Assembly (NCBI GenBank): GCA_016285055.1
Contig: JAEEPZ010000001.1
Coordinates: forward strand, 46,049 to 110,048
Direction of reading: 5' to 3'
Origin: Prevotella sp.
Lineage (GTDB): Bacteria; Bacteroidota; Bacteroidia; Bacteroidales; Bacteroidaceae
Length of the DNA: 64,000 nucleotides
Each line of letters opens with the position of its first letter. Within the stretch, counting starts at the first letter, position 1. Below, one piece after another: positions 35,145-43,413 of the stretch. The position numbers and the translations under genes were made by a program. Below the pieces are notes generated by a model. That model was not told the DNA's origin, did not search any database, and saw only the letters and a list, made by a program, of their open reading frames with translations.

Positions 35145-35189
35145 ATCAATGTAAATGTCTTAACTCCAAAACTCCTTACTCCACAACTC

Positions 35190-36542
35190 CTAAATAATCT
35201 CCATCTGGTGGAGGAAGATGAGCAGGATGCAGGTAGGACAAACGTAGCGGACACAGAACAGATAGATGCCGATGAAGCGTCCGCGCAGCGTGCCTTGGTT
35301 GGTCAGCTCCTCGCGAACAATATGCTTCGGCACATACCAGCCCACGAACAGGCTGGTGAGGAAGCCGCCCAAAGGCAGGAATATCTGACCCGAGACAAAG
35401 TCGAAGAGGTCGAAGATGGAGCGTCCAAAGAGCGACAGCTCGGCGTGACAGAACGACAGCGAGCAGACGATGCCCAGCATGCTGCCCACAATGGTGACAA
35501 TAGAAGAAGCCTTCGTACGCGACATGTGCAGCTCTTCATGGATGAAGGCGGTGCACACCTCATGCAACGAGATGAGCGATGTCAGCGCGGCTACCGACAG
35601 CAGCAGATAGAACAGCAGGGCCATGAGGTGACCCACTAACGGAATACTGGCGAAGGCCTGATTGAACACGTTGGGCAGCGTGATGAACACCAGCGACGGG
35701 CCGGCACCCACATCGCCGCCCACACTGAACACGGCGGGGAAAATCATCAGGCCCGCCAAGATGGCGATGATCGTGTCGATGGCAACAATCTGCGTGGCCG
35801 ACTTCACCAGATGGGTGTCGCGCTTGAAATAGCTGGAGTAAGTGACGAGGGCGCCCATGCCCAACGACAGCGAATAGAATGCCTGCCCCAAGGCGCCGAG
35901 CAGCACATGGGAGTCGACCTTGGAGAAGTCGGGGCTGAACAGGAAACTGATGCCTGCACTGGCACCCGGCAGCAGACACGAGGCCACAGCGATGACGAGC
36001 AGCAGCAGGAAGAGCACCGGCATCATCAGTTTCGAGGCACGCTCAATGCCTTTTTCCACGCCACGCGACACGACAAAATGGGAAATGCCGAAGAACACCA
36101 CAAGCCACAACACGGGCTGCCAGGGATTCTGAACGAAATCATTGAAATAGTTAGTCACACTGTCCGCATCGCCATTGAGGCCGCTGCCCAACGAGGCGGT
36201 GACGTACTGCAGGCACCAGCCAGAGACGACACTGTAGTAGCTGACAATGACAAAACCCGTGAAGACACCGAAGTAGCCGATGTAGCGCCAGGGCGTGCCG
36301 TTGGCCAGCAAGGAATAGGCGCGCGCAGTGTTGGCCTGGGCACGGCGACCAATGATAAACTCACTGAGCATACAGGGTATGCCGAGCACAATGACACATA
36401 TTATATATATAAGAATGAAGGCAGCGCCACCGTTCTCGCCCGTCATCGTGGGGAAACGCCACACGTTGCCCAGCCCCACGGCTGAACCCGCGGTAGCTAG
36501 GACGATGCCCAAACGACTGCCGAAATTTGCCCTGTTGTCCAT
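35190..36542 (-). CDS. Sodium-dependent neurotransmitter:sodium symporter-family transporter
   Basis: Start at MDNRANFGSRLGIVLATAGSAVG (36542); the ORF start at 36575 adds 11 unrelated residues. The 450-aa protein has 11-12 hydrophobic segments and the NSS signature at the N-terminus: SAVGLGNVWRFPTMTGENGGAAF, where the unwound first helix binds sodium and substrate, and later SLGMGALVTYSSYF. Bacterial members (LeuT, TnaT) take up amino acids with sodium. The substrate is not identifiable. Ends the minus-strand block and is divergent from the VanZ gene. Confidence 0.93.
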   Translation of the reverse strand: MDNRANFGSRLGIVLATAGSAVGLGNVWRFPTMTGENGGAAFILIYIICVIVLGIPCMLSEFIIGRRAQANTARAYSLLANGTPWRYIGYFGVFTGFVIVSYYSVVSGWCLQYVTASLGSGLNGDADSVTNYFNDFVQNPWQPVLWLVVFFGISHFVVSRGVEKGIERASKLMMPVLFLLLLVIAVASCLLPGASAGISFLFSPDFSKVDSHVLLGALGQAFYSLSLGMGALVTYSSYFKRDTHLVKSATQIVAIDTIIAILAGLMIFPAVFSVGGDVGAGPSLVFITLPNVFNQAFASIPLVGHLMALLFYLLLSVAALTSLISLHEVCTAFIHEELHMSRTKASSIVTIVGSMLGIVCSLSFCHAELSLFGRSIFDLFDFVSGQIFLPLGGFLTSLFVGWYVPKHIVREELTNQGTLRGRFIGIYLFCVRYVCPTCILLIFLHQMEII

Positions 36543-36614
36543 AGCTTTTCTTGTGAATCGGTTGCAAAAGTACAACTTTTTCTTCTTTTTAGCGCTAAAT
36601 TAGTTAGAATTTTG

Positions 36615-36622
36615 TACTTTTG
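36615..36622 (+). promoter_or_regulatory. -7 promoter box (TACTTTTG)
   Basis: TACTTTTGCATCC, 23 bases before the VanZ start. No matching -33 box was found. Confidence 0.55.
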
Positions 36623-36645
36623 CATCCAATTTTTGAGAGAAACTT

Positions 36646-37053
36646 ATGAAACACCGCTTGAAATATTTGCTGACCCACTACCCGTTGACGCTCGTCTGCA
36701 TAGCGCTGGTGTGGTATCTGTCACTTTTCATCGTCATGCCTGAGACGCCCATGGACGACGTGCCGTTCATCGACAAGTGGACACATCTGGTGATGTACGG
36801 CGGCACCTGCACCGTGATGTGGATAGAATATATGCGGCACCACGACCGGCTGCATTTCTGGAAGCTATTCCTCTTCGCGTGGCTCGGACCCATCCTGATG
36901 AGCGGCCTCTTAGAGCTGATGCAGCGCTACTGCACCACCAACCGCTCGGGCGAGTGGCTCGACTTCGCGGCCAACAGCACCGGCGTCACCCTGGCCGTCG
37001 TCATCGGGCTGCTCATCTGGAAGATAAAGAGCCGGATGAAACAAACATCGTAA
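36646..37053 (+). CDS. VanZ-family membrane protein
   Basis: 135 aa with four hydrophobic segments. VanZ-like features: MDDVPFIDKWTHLVMYGGTC (helix pair around KxxHxxxY), LLELMQRYCTTNRSGEWLDFAANSTG (the conserved E-x-x-Q...D-x-x-x-N region) and a final helix. VanZ relatives are small membrane proteins of unproven function; teicoplanin resistance is known only for the enterococcal one. A TlpA-like gene follows after 27 bases on the same strand, so they probably share an mRNA. Confidence 0.85.
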   Translation: MKHRLKYLLTHYPLTLVCIALVWYLSLFIVMPETPMDDVPFIDKWTHLVMYGGTCTVMWIEYMRHHDRLHFWKLFLFAWLGPILMSGLLELMQRYCTTNRSGEWLDFAANSTGVTLAVVIGLLIWKIKSRMKQTS

Positions 37054-37080
37054 TTGTCATGTAACAAAACAAAAACGGAT

Positions 37081-39174
37081 ATGAGCAATAAAGCCATCAT
37101 CACCGCACTGTTTGCGCTCATTGCGCTGGCGGGACAGGCCAGGACTTACAAAACGATGAAAACGCCTGTGGCCATGTCGCACAACATCTTTAAAGGCGAA
37201 CTGAAAGCCAGCGAGGTAGTCTTCCAAGACACCGCTACCACAGTTCACTTCATGATGGAGTACCCCGCAGGCGAGACCTTCAGATTCGTCAAGGAGAGCT
37301 ATCTCATGGACGAAGAGGGCATCCGATACCCCCTGCGCTCGGCCGAGGGACTGAAACTGAACAGCTGGGTGAAGTCGCCAAAGAGCGGATTGACCGTGTT
37401 CACCATGCACTTTGAACCGATGCCGAAACAGGTGCAGGTGTTCGATTTCATAGAGGGCGACGTGAACGGTGCGTTTATGCTGCTGGGCATACACGACAAG
37501 ACCACCAAGCTGGAGGCCCCGACGATGGAGGAGCTGTCGGAAGCCAACCCTTTCACCCTGCCTGCCGACTGGTTCACAACCGACACCATCACCGTCCGTG
37601 GCCGAATAGAGGGATACGATGCCGACAGCTTCGGCTTCTCGTCGATGGAGTGTTACTTTGAGGATGTCTTCGAGAAAGACGATGCCACGCTGGTGCTCGA
37701 CATTGCTGCCGACGGCACGTTTGAGAAGAAGTTCCAAGCCAGCTATCCCATCCAGCAGACCTTCCGCGCCGAGAAGTCGAAGGTGGGATTCGACGAGCTG
37801 CCCTTCTTCGCCCGCCCCGGTGAGACCATCGACATCACCGTCAAGAAGAACGAGCAAGGCCAATATCAATGTTACTACAACAACGGCAGCAGCAAGGAAG
37901 TGGAACGGTGGCTCAGAACGAGGCAGCAAATCGACGACATGACCACTGCCTTGCACTCCTTCAAGGGTTCATTCAGCGAGGCCAAGGTGAAGGCCGAAGA
38001 CACTTGGCAGAACATGCTGTATCGGCTGAGCGTGATAAACCGCCACGACCACTACTCGCCGATGGAGATGCAACTGGCACTGGCCGAGGCACAGCTGAGC
38101 TTTGCCTACGCACTGATGGACTACGTCATGTATCGAGAAATCGCCCTGATGAAGCAAGAGCAGCGCGACGGCATCTACTACACAGAGATTGTAGACAGCG
38201 TGGAGTGGAAAGCACTGTACGACGTCAGGAACTACAGTCAGTTGCACCGCGTAGACTTCGACAATCCGCTGCTGATGGTCAGCCACAACTACCCTATCAC
38301 GCTCAACCGAATACAGTATGCAAAGCCTGTCAGAGACCAGCAGTACGATGGAGTGACAGACGAGAGCGGTGCTTATGTGATGAATGCAGAAAACGGGAAG
38401 CGTAGCCTTGCCAATCTATGTGTGGCTCAGCGCGAGCTAATGGGTTGCGACCACGACAACATCATGTCGCAACTCTGCATCTACAAGAATCTGCTGAGCA
38501 ACTTCAATCACTGGCGCAACAGCGAGGATTATATTTCCAGTCTCATTGCCGACACGACAAAGACTGAGTCCGAGCGCCACACCGACGTGGCCAGTCTACA
38601 GTCGCTCAGCAACATGATGCCTGCCTACCTCGCCACTTTCACCCATCCCTACGTCCGTCAGAAGGCTGAAGAGTTCTATGCTGCCAAGATGGCACAGACA
38701 GAGCTCTCCACACCCCTGCCTGCCAACAATCCCTCTGCCGACCTCATCCGCCACCTGACGTACAAATATCCTGGCCGCATCCTCATCATCGACTTCTGGG
38801 GCATGGGCTGCGGACCCTGCCGCGCTGCCATTCAGAGCAGTTTGGAGAAGCGGGCAAAGATTGCCGAGCGGAAGGATGTGAAACTCGTGTTCATCGCAGG
38901 AGAACAAACCGCCGAGGGCAGCGATGCCTACAAGAGATATGTGGCCGAGTGGCTGAATGGCGAAGCGACGGTATGCCTCACCAACGAAGACTTCACCCGG
39001 CTGCAAGAACTCTTCCACTTCAACGGCATCCCCCACTACGAGACCATCACGCCCGACGGCCGCCGCATGCGCGACGATCTCCGCGTCAACGGTTTCCATA
39101 ACTTCGACTACGAGATGCAGCGACTGACGGACAGGCTCAAAAGCACCGAAGCACCAGCAGCCCCCCAGCAGTAA
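37081..39174 (+). CDS. Exported TlpA-like thioredoxin-domain protein
   Basis: Start MSNKAIITALFALIALAGQA (37081) gives a signal peptide; the upstream ATG at 37054 adds a charged stretch. 697 aa. The C-terminal domain (about 555-690) is a TlpA/ResA-type thioredoxin fold with ILIIDFWGMGCGPCRAA, i.e. an active-site CGPC, and HFNGIPHYETITPDGR, with the cis-Pro. The N-terminal 500 residues include a DUF4369-like beta domain (RGRIEGYDADSFGFSS) and a helical region. Such Bacteroidetes proteins are attached to the outer or inner envelope and reduce or shuffle disulfides; their partners are unknown. Cys in ECYFEDV and the central part are not conserved motifs I recognise. Confidence 0.88.
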   Translation: MSNKAIITALFALIALAGQARTYKTMKTPVAMSHNIFKGELKASEVVFQDTATTVHFMMEYPAGETFRFVKESYLMDEEGIRYPLRSAEGLKLNSWVKSPKSGLTVFTMHFEPMPKQVQVFDFIEGDVNGAFMLLGIHDKTTKLEAPTMEELSEANPFTLPADWFTTDTITVRGRIEGYDADSFGFSSMECYFEDVFEKDDATLVLDIAADGTFEKKFQASYPIQQTFRAEKSKVGFDELPFFARPGETIDITVKKNEQGQYQCYYNNGSSKEVERWLRTRQQIDDMTTALHSFKGSFSEAKVKAEDTWQNMLYRLSVINRHDHYSPMEMQLALAEAQLSFAYALMDYVMYREIALMKQEQRDGIYYTEIVDSVEWKALYDVRNYSQLHRVDFDNPLLMVSHNYPITLNRIQYAKPVRDQQYDGVTDESGAYVMNAENGKRSLANLCVAQRELMGCDHDNIMSQLCIYKNLLSNFNHWRNSEDYISSLIADTTKTESERHTDVASLQSLSNMMPAYLATFTHPYVRQKAEEFYAAKMAQTELSTPLPANNPSADLIRHLTYKYPGRILIIDFWGMGCGPCRAAIQSSLEKRAKIAERKDVKLVFIAGEQTAEGSDAYKRYVAEWLNGEATVCLTNEDFTRLQELFHFNGIPHYETITPDGRRMRDDLRVNGFHNFDYEMQRLTDRLKSTEAPAAPQQ

Positions 39175-39195
39175 CAGCGCCGCCTACGGTTGGGT

Positions 39196-39312
39196 GCCCC
39201 GCATATTTGCGGGGCGAAGGCTTGGTCCCCCGCATATCTGCAGGAAAAAAGCTTAAGCGCCCTGCGGGAGGAAAAAACAGGGGGCGCCCCGCATATTTGC
39301 AGGGGCGCCCCC
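39196..39312. repeat. CCCCGCATATTTGC-GGGG palindromes and terminator
   Basis: Three copies of CCCCGCATAT(T/C)TGC: the first forms GCCCCGCATATTTGCGGGGC (39196-39215). The last is nested in a perfect 11-bp stem GGGGGCGCCCC / GGGGCGCCCCC (39280-39290 / 39302-39312). It ends the TlpA-like and flotillin genes, which converge here. No classic T-run. Confidence 0.8.
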
Positions 39313-39333
39313 ATTCTTATGGCAAAAAAGCCG

Positions 39334-40830
39334 TTATCCGTTGTCCTTGCCGGTGATGTTATCTACGGCATCGCGGGCCTGGTCGTTCAGGTTGACATTG
39401 CGGGTCACCTTGGCCTCGATGGTGCCGGCACGCATGATGTCGGCCATGTCAACGCCGGTGGCACTCTTCAGCACGTCGAAGGCCTGGCGGATAGCCACGG
39501 GCACACCGCCGCTCATAGATGCCACGCCGGCGCCGGTGTCCTGACCGCCACTGTAGACGTGCACGTCCTTGATGGCTGCGATGGGCTTCGCAACGTTCTC
39601 CACCACCTGCGGCAGCACCTCAATCATCATCTGCATCACGGCAGCGTTGTTATACTTCTTGTAGGCCTCGGCCTTCTTGTCCATGGCCAGAGCCTCGGCC
39701 TCACCCTTCTTCTGAATGGCGTAAGCCTCAGCCTCGCCCTTCGCCTTGATACCTATTGCCTCCTGCTCTAAGCGATAGCGCACGGCGTCGGACTCGGCGT
39801 TCTGGGCCAGGGCGTGCTGCTCGGCCTCGTATTTCTGGGCCTCGGCTATGCGCTTGCGCTGCTCCAGGTCGGCGGCGGCGTCCTTCTCCACCTTGTACTT
39901 GTCGGCATCGGCCTTCTTCTCAATCTCGGCGGCCAGCTGGTTCTGCTTGATTTCGATTTGCTCCTTCGACAGTATCTGCTCGCGCTTCGTCTTCTCAATC
40001 TCGGCCTCCACGGTCTTGATGTTGATGGTCTTCTGCTGTTCCTGCTGCTGAATGGCGTAGGCGGCATCGGCATCGGCCTGAGCGGTGTCGGCTTCCTTCT
40101 TCAGAGCAGCACGGCGCAGGGCCAGGTCATTGTTCTTCACAGCGATGGCGGTGTCGGCGTCCACGCGGGCGTCGTTGGCCTCCTTGTCGGCCTTGCTCAC
40201 CTCTATCTTCACGTCGCGCTCGGCCACGGCACGGTTGATGGCGGCGTCCTTCTTGATCTTTGCCGTGTTGTCGGCACCGAGGTCCTTGATGAGGCCCTCG
40301 CGGTCGGTCACGTTCTGAATGTTGCACGAGATGATCTCGATGCCCAGCTTGGCCATGTCGGGCTGAGCCTTCTGCATCACCTGGTCGGAAAAACCGTCGC
40401 GGTCGGTGTTCAGCGAGCGCAGGTCGAGGGTGCCGATGATTTCACGCATGTTGCCCTGCAGCGAGTCCTGCAACTGCTGCGCTATCTGGTCGGGGCTCAT
40501 GTTCAGGAAGTTCTTGGCAGCCAGGCGGGTGCCCTCATTGTTCGGCGTGACGCGAATCTTAGCCACGGCGTCCACGTCGACATTGATGAAGTCGTTGGTA
40601 GGCACGCTCTCCTCCGTCTTGATGTCGACGGTAATCTGTCCCAGATAGACCTTGTCGAGTCGCTCAAGGAACGGTATGCGGAATCCGCCCGAACCGATGA
40701 GCACGCGCGGCTGGCGGCTGAGACCGGAGATGATGAAGGCAAACGAGGGCGGTGCCTTCACGTATGAGATAAACACAAAGAAAGCCAGTACGGCTACTCC
40801 CACGATAATCCAAAATGTCATTTCATCCAT
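39334..40830 (-). CDS. Flotillin-like SPFH-domain membrane protein
   Basis: 498 aa from MDEMTFWIIVGVAVLAFFVF (40830): an N-terminal membrane hairpin, an SPFH/Band-7 domain (about 35-200; VLIGSGGFRIPFLERLDKVY), a very long Ala/Glu/Lys coiled coil (about 200-420) with EA repeats (AKGEAEAYAIQKKGEAEAL), and a Gly-rich C-terminal part. Flotillins form large oligomeric platforms in the inner membrane and affect membrane fluidity and protein assembly. The length and EA-rich coil are characteristic. Promoter box at 40860-40867 precedes it. Convergent with the TlpA-like gene. Confidence 0.92.
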   Translation of the reverse strand: MDEMTFWIIVGVAVLAFFVFISYVKAPPSFAFIISGLSRQPRVLIGSGGFRIPFLERLDKVYLGQITVDIKTEESVPTNDFINVDVDAVAKIRVTPNNEGTRLAAKNFLNMSPDQIAQQLQDSLQGNMREIIGTLDLRSLNTDRDGFSDQVMQKAQPDMAKLGIEIISCNIQNVTDREGLIKDLGADNTAKIKKDAAINRAVAERDVKIEVSKADKEANDARVDADTAIAVKNNDLALRRAALKKEADTAQADADAAYAIQQQEQQKTINIKTVEAEIEKTKREQILSKEQIEIKQNQLAAEIEKKADADKYKVEKDAAADLEQRKRIAEAQKYEAEQHALAQNAESDAVRYRLEQEAIGIKAKGEAEAYAIQKKGEAEALAMDKKAEAYKKYNNAAVMQMMIEVLPQVVENVAKPIAAIKDVHVYSGGQDTGAGVASMSGGVPVAIRQAFDVLKSATGVDMADIMRAGTIEAKVTRNVNLNDQARDAVDNITGKDNG

Positions 40831-40859
40831 AATCATAATTTTTTTAAGAAACACAGCTG

Positions 40860-40867
40860 CAAAGGTA
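40860..40867 (-). promoter_or_regulatory. -7 promoter box of flotillin gene (TACCTTTG)
   Basis: On the minus strand TACCTTTGCAGCTG lies 30 bases before the start; a TTTG stands about 17 bases upstream, slightly closer than usual. Confidence 0.6.
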
Positions 40868-40942
40868 CACATTTTTTATATATACAAAAGAATATCTGTA
40901 AGTTTTTTTGTCATAAATAAAAGGTTATTCTTACATTTTCAT

Positions 40943-40950
40943 TACCTTTG
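40943..40950 (+). promoter_or_regulatory. -7 promoter box of the symporter gene (TACCTTTG)
   Basis: TACCTTTGCACCC lies 60 bases before 41010 and is divergent from the flotillin promoter. The shared gap is about 180 bases. Confidence 0.6.
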
Positions 40951-41009
40951 CACCCAAATTGTGACTGGGGACAGAAACTGCCCTCGCCATCAGACAATGA
41001 TTCCAACGT

Positions 41010-41942
41010 ATGAAACGACTCTGCAAACTGATTGCCGACTACATGGGCCTGCTGGTGCTGCTATCGGCAGTAGCCGCTCTGACATGGCCAAGCGTGTTCA
41101 GCCAGTTTAAGCCCACCATTATCAGCCCATTGCTGGGCGTCATCATGTTTGGCATGGGACTGACGCTGCAGGCATCCGACTTCCGCATCGTCTTCAGCCG
41201 GCCAAAGGATGTCATCACAGGATGTGTGGCACAGTTCACGGTGATGCCCCTGCTGGCATGGTTGTTGGCGCGTGTGTTCCAGCTCGACGATGCCCTGACG
41301 GTGGGCGTAGTGCTTGTCGGCTGCTGTCCCGGGGGCACGGCTTCAAACGTCATCACCTATCTGGCCAAGGGCGACCTCGCGCTCAGCGTGGGCATGACGG
41401 GTGTCAGCACAATGCTGGCGCCCATTGTCACCCCGATGCTGGTGTGGCTGCTGGCAGGCAAATCGGTGGATGTGGATGTGGTAGGCATGCTGCTGAGCAT
41501 TCTCTGGGTAGTTATCCTGCCCATTGCCGCTGGACTCATTGCCAAGCGCCTATGGCCGCGGCAGACAGCAGCGGTCACCGACTATCTGCCTGCGGTGTCA
41601 ACGCTGGTCATCTGCGCCATCGTGATGATAGTCATTGCTGCAAACGCTCAGAAACTGTTTGCAAGCAGCATGATCATCATCCTCGTGGTGATGCTTCATA
41701 ATGTCTGCGGGCTGGCCGTAGGATATGGCATAGGACGCAGCTTGCAACTGCCGGCTGCCAAGCGCAGAGCCATCAGCATCGAGGTGGGCATGCAGAACTC
41801 GGGGCTGGCATCCAGCCTCGCCGCTCTACACTTCGCTGCTTACCCCATGGCTACCATCCCAGGAGCCATTTTCAGTGTGTGGCACAACATCAGCGGCACC
41901 ATCGTGGCTCGCATGTACACTTGGAGGGACAACAGCCAATAA
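41010..41942 (+). CDS. Bile acid:sodium symporter (BASS) family protein
   Basis: 310 aa with nine to ten hydrophobic segments. The family signatures are present: GMGLTLQASDFRIVF near the N-terminus and GVVLVGCCPGGTASNVITYLAKGDLALSV, the crossover region with the sodium-site GGTASN. Late in the protein EVGMQNSGLASSLA is also conserved. BASS proteins import organic anions with sodium; bacterial members carry pantoate, bile acids or other acids. Substrate not determinable. The gene is monocistronic and is followed by a non-coding repeat element. Confidence 0.93.
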   Translation: MKRLCKLIADYMGLLVLLSAVAALTWPSVFSQFKPTIISPLLGVIMFGMGLTLQASDFRIVFSRPKDVITGCVAQFTVMPLLAWLLARVFQLDDALTVGVVLVGCCPGGTASNVITYLAKGDLALSVGMTGVSTMLAPIVTPMLVWLLAGKSVDVDVVGMLLSILWVVILPIAAGLIAKRLWPRQTAAVTDYLPAVSTLVICAIVMIVIAANAQKLFASSMIIILVVMLHNVCGLAVGYGIGRSLQLPAAKRRAISIEVGMQNSGLASSLAALHFAAYPMATIPGAIFSVWHNISGTIVARMYTWRDNSQ

Positions 41943-41954
41943 ATCTTCTCGTGC

Positions 41955-42565
41955 TATACGGATGGAGTGACATAGCTGCGTCGCTGATACCGCTACGCGG
42001 CCTGAGAGAAAACCAATAAAAACCAATAAAAACAAGAAAAACAATATTGGTACAATAGCTATCGCCTTGCCCGCCGCATAGCTCAATGCGCAGCCATCCC
42101 CTCCCCTTGAAGGGAGGGGAGTGCCTCACAGGGTTCCTGCAGCGGGCAAGGCGCATTGAGCTACGCGAAGGGCAAGGCGCAGCGAAAAGTCCCGAAGGGA
42201 CGATAGAACTCGGGTAACGAACTGACCTGTTTCGCGCCATAACTATGTCATCCATCCGTACAGCATGTGTTTTTTTTGCCATCTGGGGCTCCGTCCATCC
42301 CTCTGCACCAAAATCGGATGCTTTTATGCAAAAAGTTTCCTGGCGAGAAACCTTTGGTTTCCTGCCGAGAAACCGATGGTTTCTCGGCAGGAAACTTTTA
42401 GAACCCATGCTGCCTTGAAACTGCAGGATTCTCACATGGGTAGAAATCCGTAGAAAAGCTATTGTACCAATTTGTTTTTCTTGTTTTTATTGGTTTTTTC
42501 TCAGGCCGCTTCGCGGTATCAACCCACATAGATAGCGCAGAAACTATGTCACAATTCCATACGTA
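41955..42565. mobile_element. Non-coding element with long terminal inverted repeats (MITE-like)
   Basis: The left end (about 41957-42060) and right end (about 42457-42562) are imperfect inverted repeats of roughly 95-105 bases: both show GTGACATAG, a GATACCGC-nnCGCGGCCTGAGA block, AACCAATAAAAACAAGAAAAACAA and TTGGTACAATAGCT. A third copy of the outer end (CTATGTCA, TCCATCCGTACAGCA) lies inside at 42243-42266, so the element looks nested or composite. The interior has palindromes (GTCCCGAAGGGAC at 42189; GTTTCCTGCCGAGAAACC-type at 42345) and no convincing ORF. No clean target duplication seen. The 220 bases after it to 42788 show nothing further. Confidence 0.6.
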
Positions 42566-42788
42566 CAAGTCGAATCTTCTTCCAGTGATATATGGGAATA
42601 TGATTCAACTTTCGCAAGTTTTGGAGTTAACTCTTTTAACTCCTTGTCTTCATCACCTGATTGCGGACTATCAATTACGGGCAAATTCTGGAGGGTACAT
42701 CACTGCGGCCTCCAGAACTGCCCGGGATAGTTATTTACTAACTATATAAACAATTTGAGATAAAAAACCTAATGCTTGTAGTATGAAA

Positions 42789-43283
42789 TTATTGGAAAAT
42801 CTTGTCCTTGATAAGCTGCTGGATGTCTGAAGGTGCATTCTTTATCTTGCAGCATTCCACGATGTACTTCACCAGCTTGTCGGGCAGCGAGACTTTCTTC
42901 CAGATGTCGTGCCGCTTCTTCCACGTACCCTTGTAGGTGTTCTTGTCGGTGAGGATGACGGCGTCTTTCAGGGGTTCGCGTCCCATCTCCATGTACCAGC
43001 CGTCTTTGAGCCAGTAAGTGCCATACTCCTGAGCAATCACCGTGCATGTGCCATCTTTGGTCATGGCGATGCCGGCAGAAGCATATTCGCCGTCGGCTCC
43101 GTAATACTTGAACTGCGTGTAGCCCATGGCCTTGCCACAGACAGTTTTCTTCTCGCCCTCCCACTGCATGGACTCCATGATCCAGGTGCCGACAATCTCC
43201 TTGTCGTCTACCTTAGCGGTCTGGGCATTCAGTTGCATGACGATTGTCAGCGTCAGCAGCATTGATAAAAGAATCTTTTTCAT
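42789..43283 (-). CDS. Secreted lipocalin-like protein
   Basis: A 164-aa protein with a signal peptide (MKKILLSMLLTLTIVMQLNAQ). It opens EIVGTWIMESMQWEGEKKTV, the start pattern (GxW) of lipocalin/DUF4488-like small barrels, followed by short strands (TQFKYYGADGEYAS, TCTVIAQEYGTYWL). The C-terminal part is helical with two adjacent Cys (IVECCKIKN). I cannot name the family with certainty. Its only neighbour on the strand is the membrane HTH regulator directly upstream, whose periplasmic domain opens with a similar GAWVLTQAEYP. The gene has its own -7 box. Confidence 0.75.
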   Translation of the reverse strand: MKKILLSMLLTLTIVMQLNAQTAKVDDKEIVGTWIMESMQWEGEKKTVCGKAMGYTQFKYYGADGEYASAGIAMTKDGTCTVIAQEYGTYWLKDGWYMEMGREPLKDAVILTDKNTYKGTWKKRHDIWKKVSLPDKLVKYIVECCKIKNAPSDIQQLIKDKIFQ

Positions 43284-43340
43284 AGTGTATCATTGATGAG
43301 GATTAGTCTGTCACTTGCATGGAGGTTTGTTTCTCGGCTG

Positions 43341-43348
43341 CAAAGATA
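43341..43348 (-). promoter_or_regulatory. -7 promoter box (TATCTTTG) of the lipocalin-like gene
   Basis: On the minus strand TATCTTTGCAGCC, 58 bases before the start at 43283. Confidence 0.6.
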
Positions 43349-43391
43349 GGGCCTATTTCCGTCACGGCCAAGTTTTTTTGTTTGCATTGGT

Positions 43392-43409
43392 TTTGCATTG
43401 ACATGCAAA
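43392..43409. promoter_or_regulatory. Operator-like palindrome TTTGCAT-tgac-ATGCAAA
   Basis: Seven-base perfect arms about 45-60 bases upstream of the -7 box, with another TTTGCATT half-site just beside it (43380-43387). It lies between the stop of the HTH regulator and the promoter of the lipocalin-like gene, a fitting place for a regulator site. Confidence 0.45.
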
Positions 43410-43413
43410 CTGT

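Noticed and set aside
41890-42435. 181-aa minus-strand ORF in the inverted-repeat element
   Set aside because: It spans the left inverted repeat and several palindromes, and shows no protein-like pattern; treated as non-coding.
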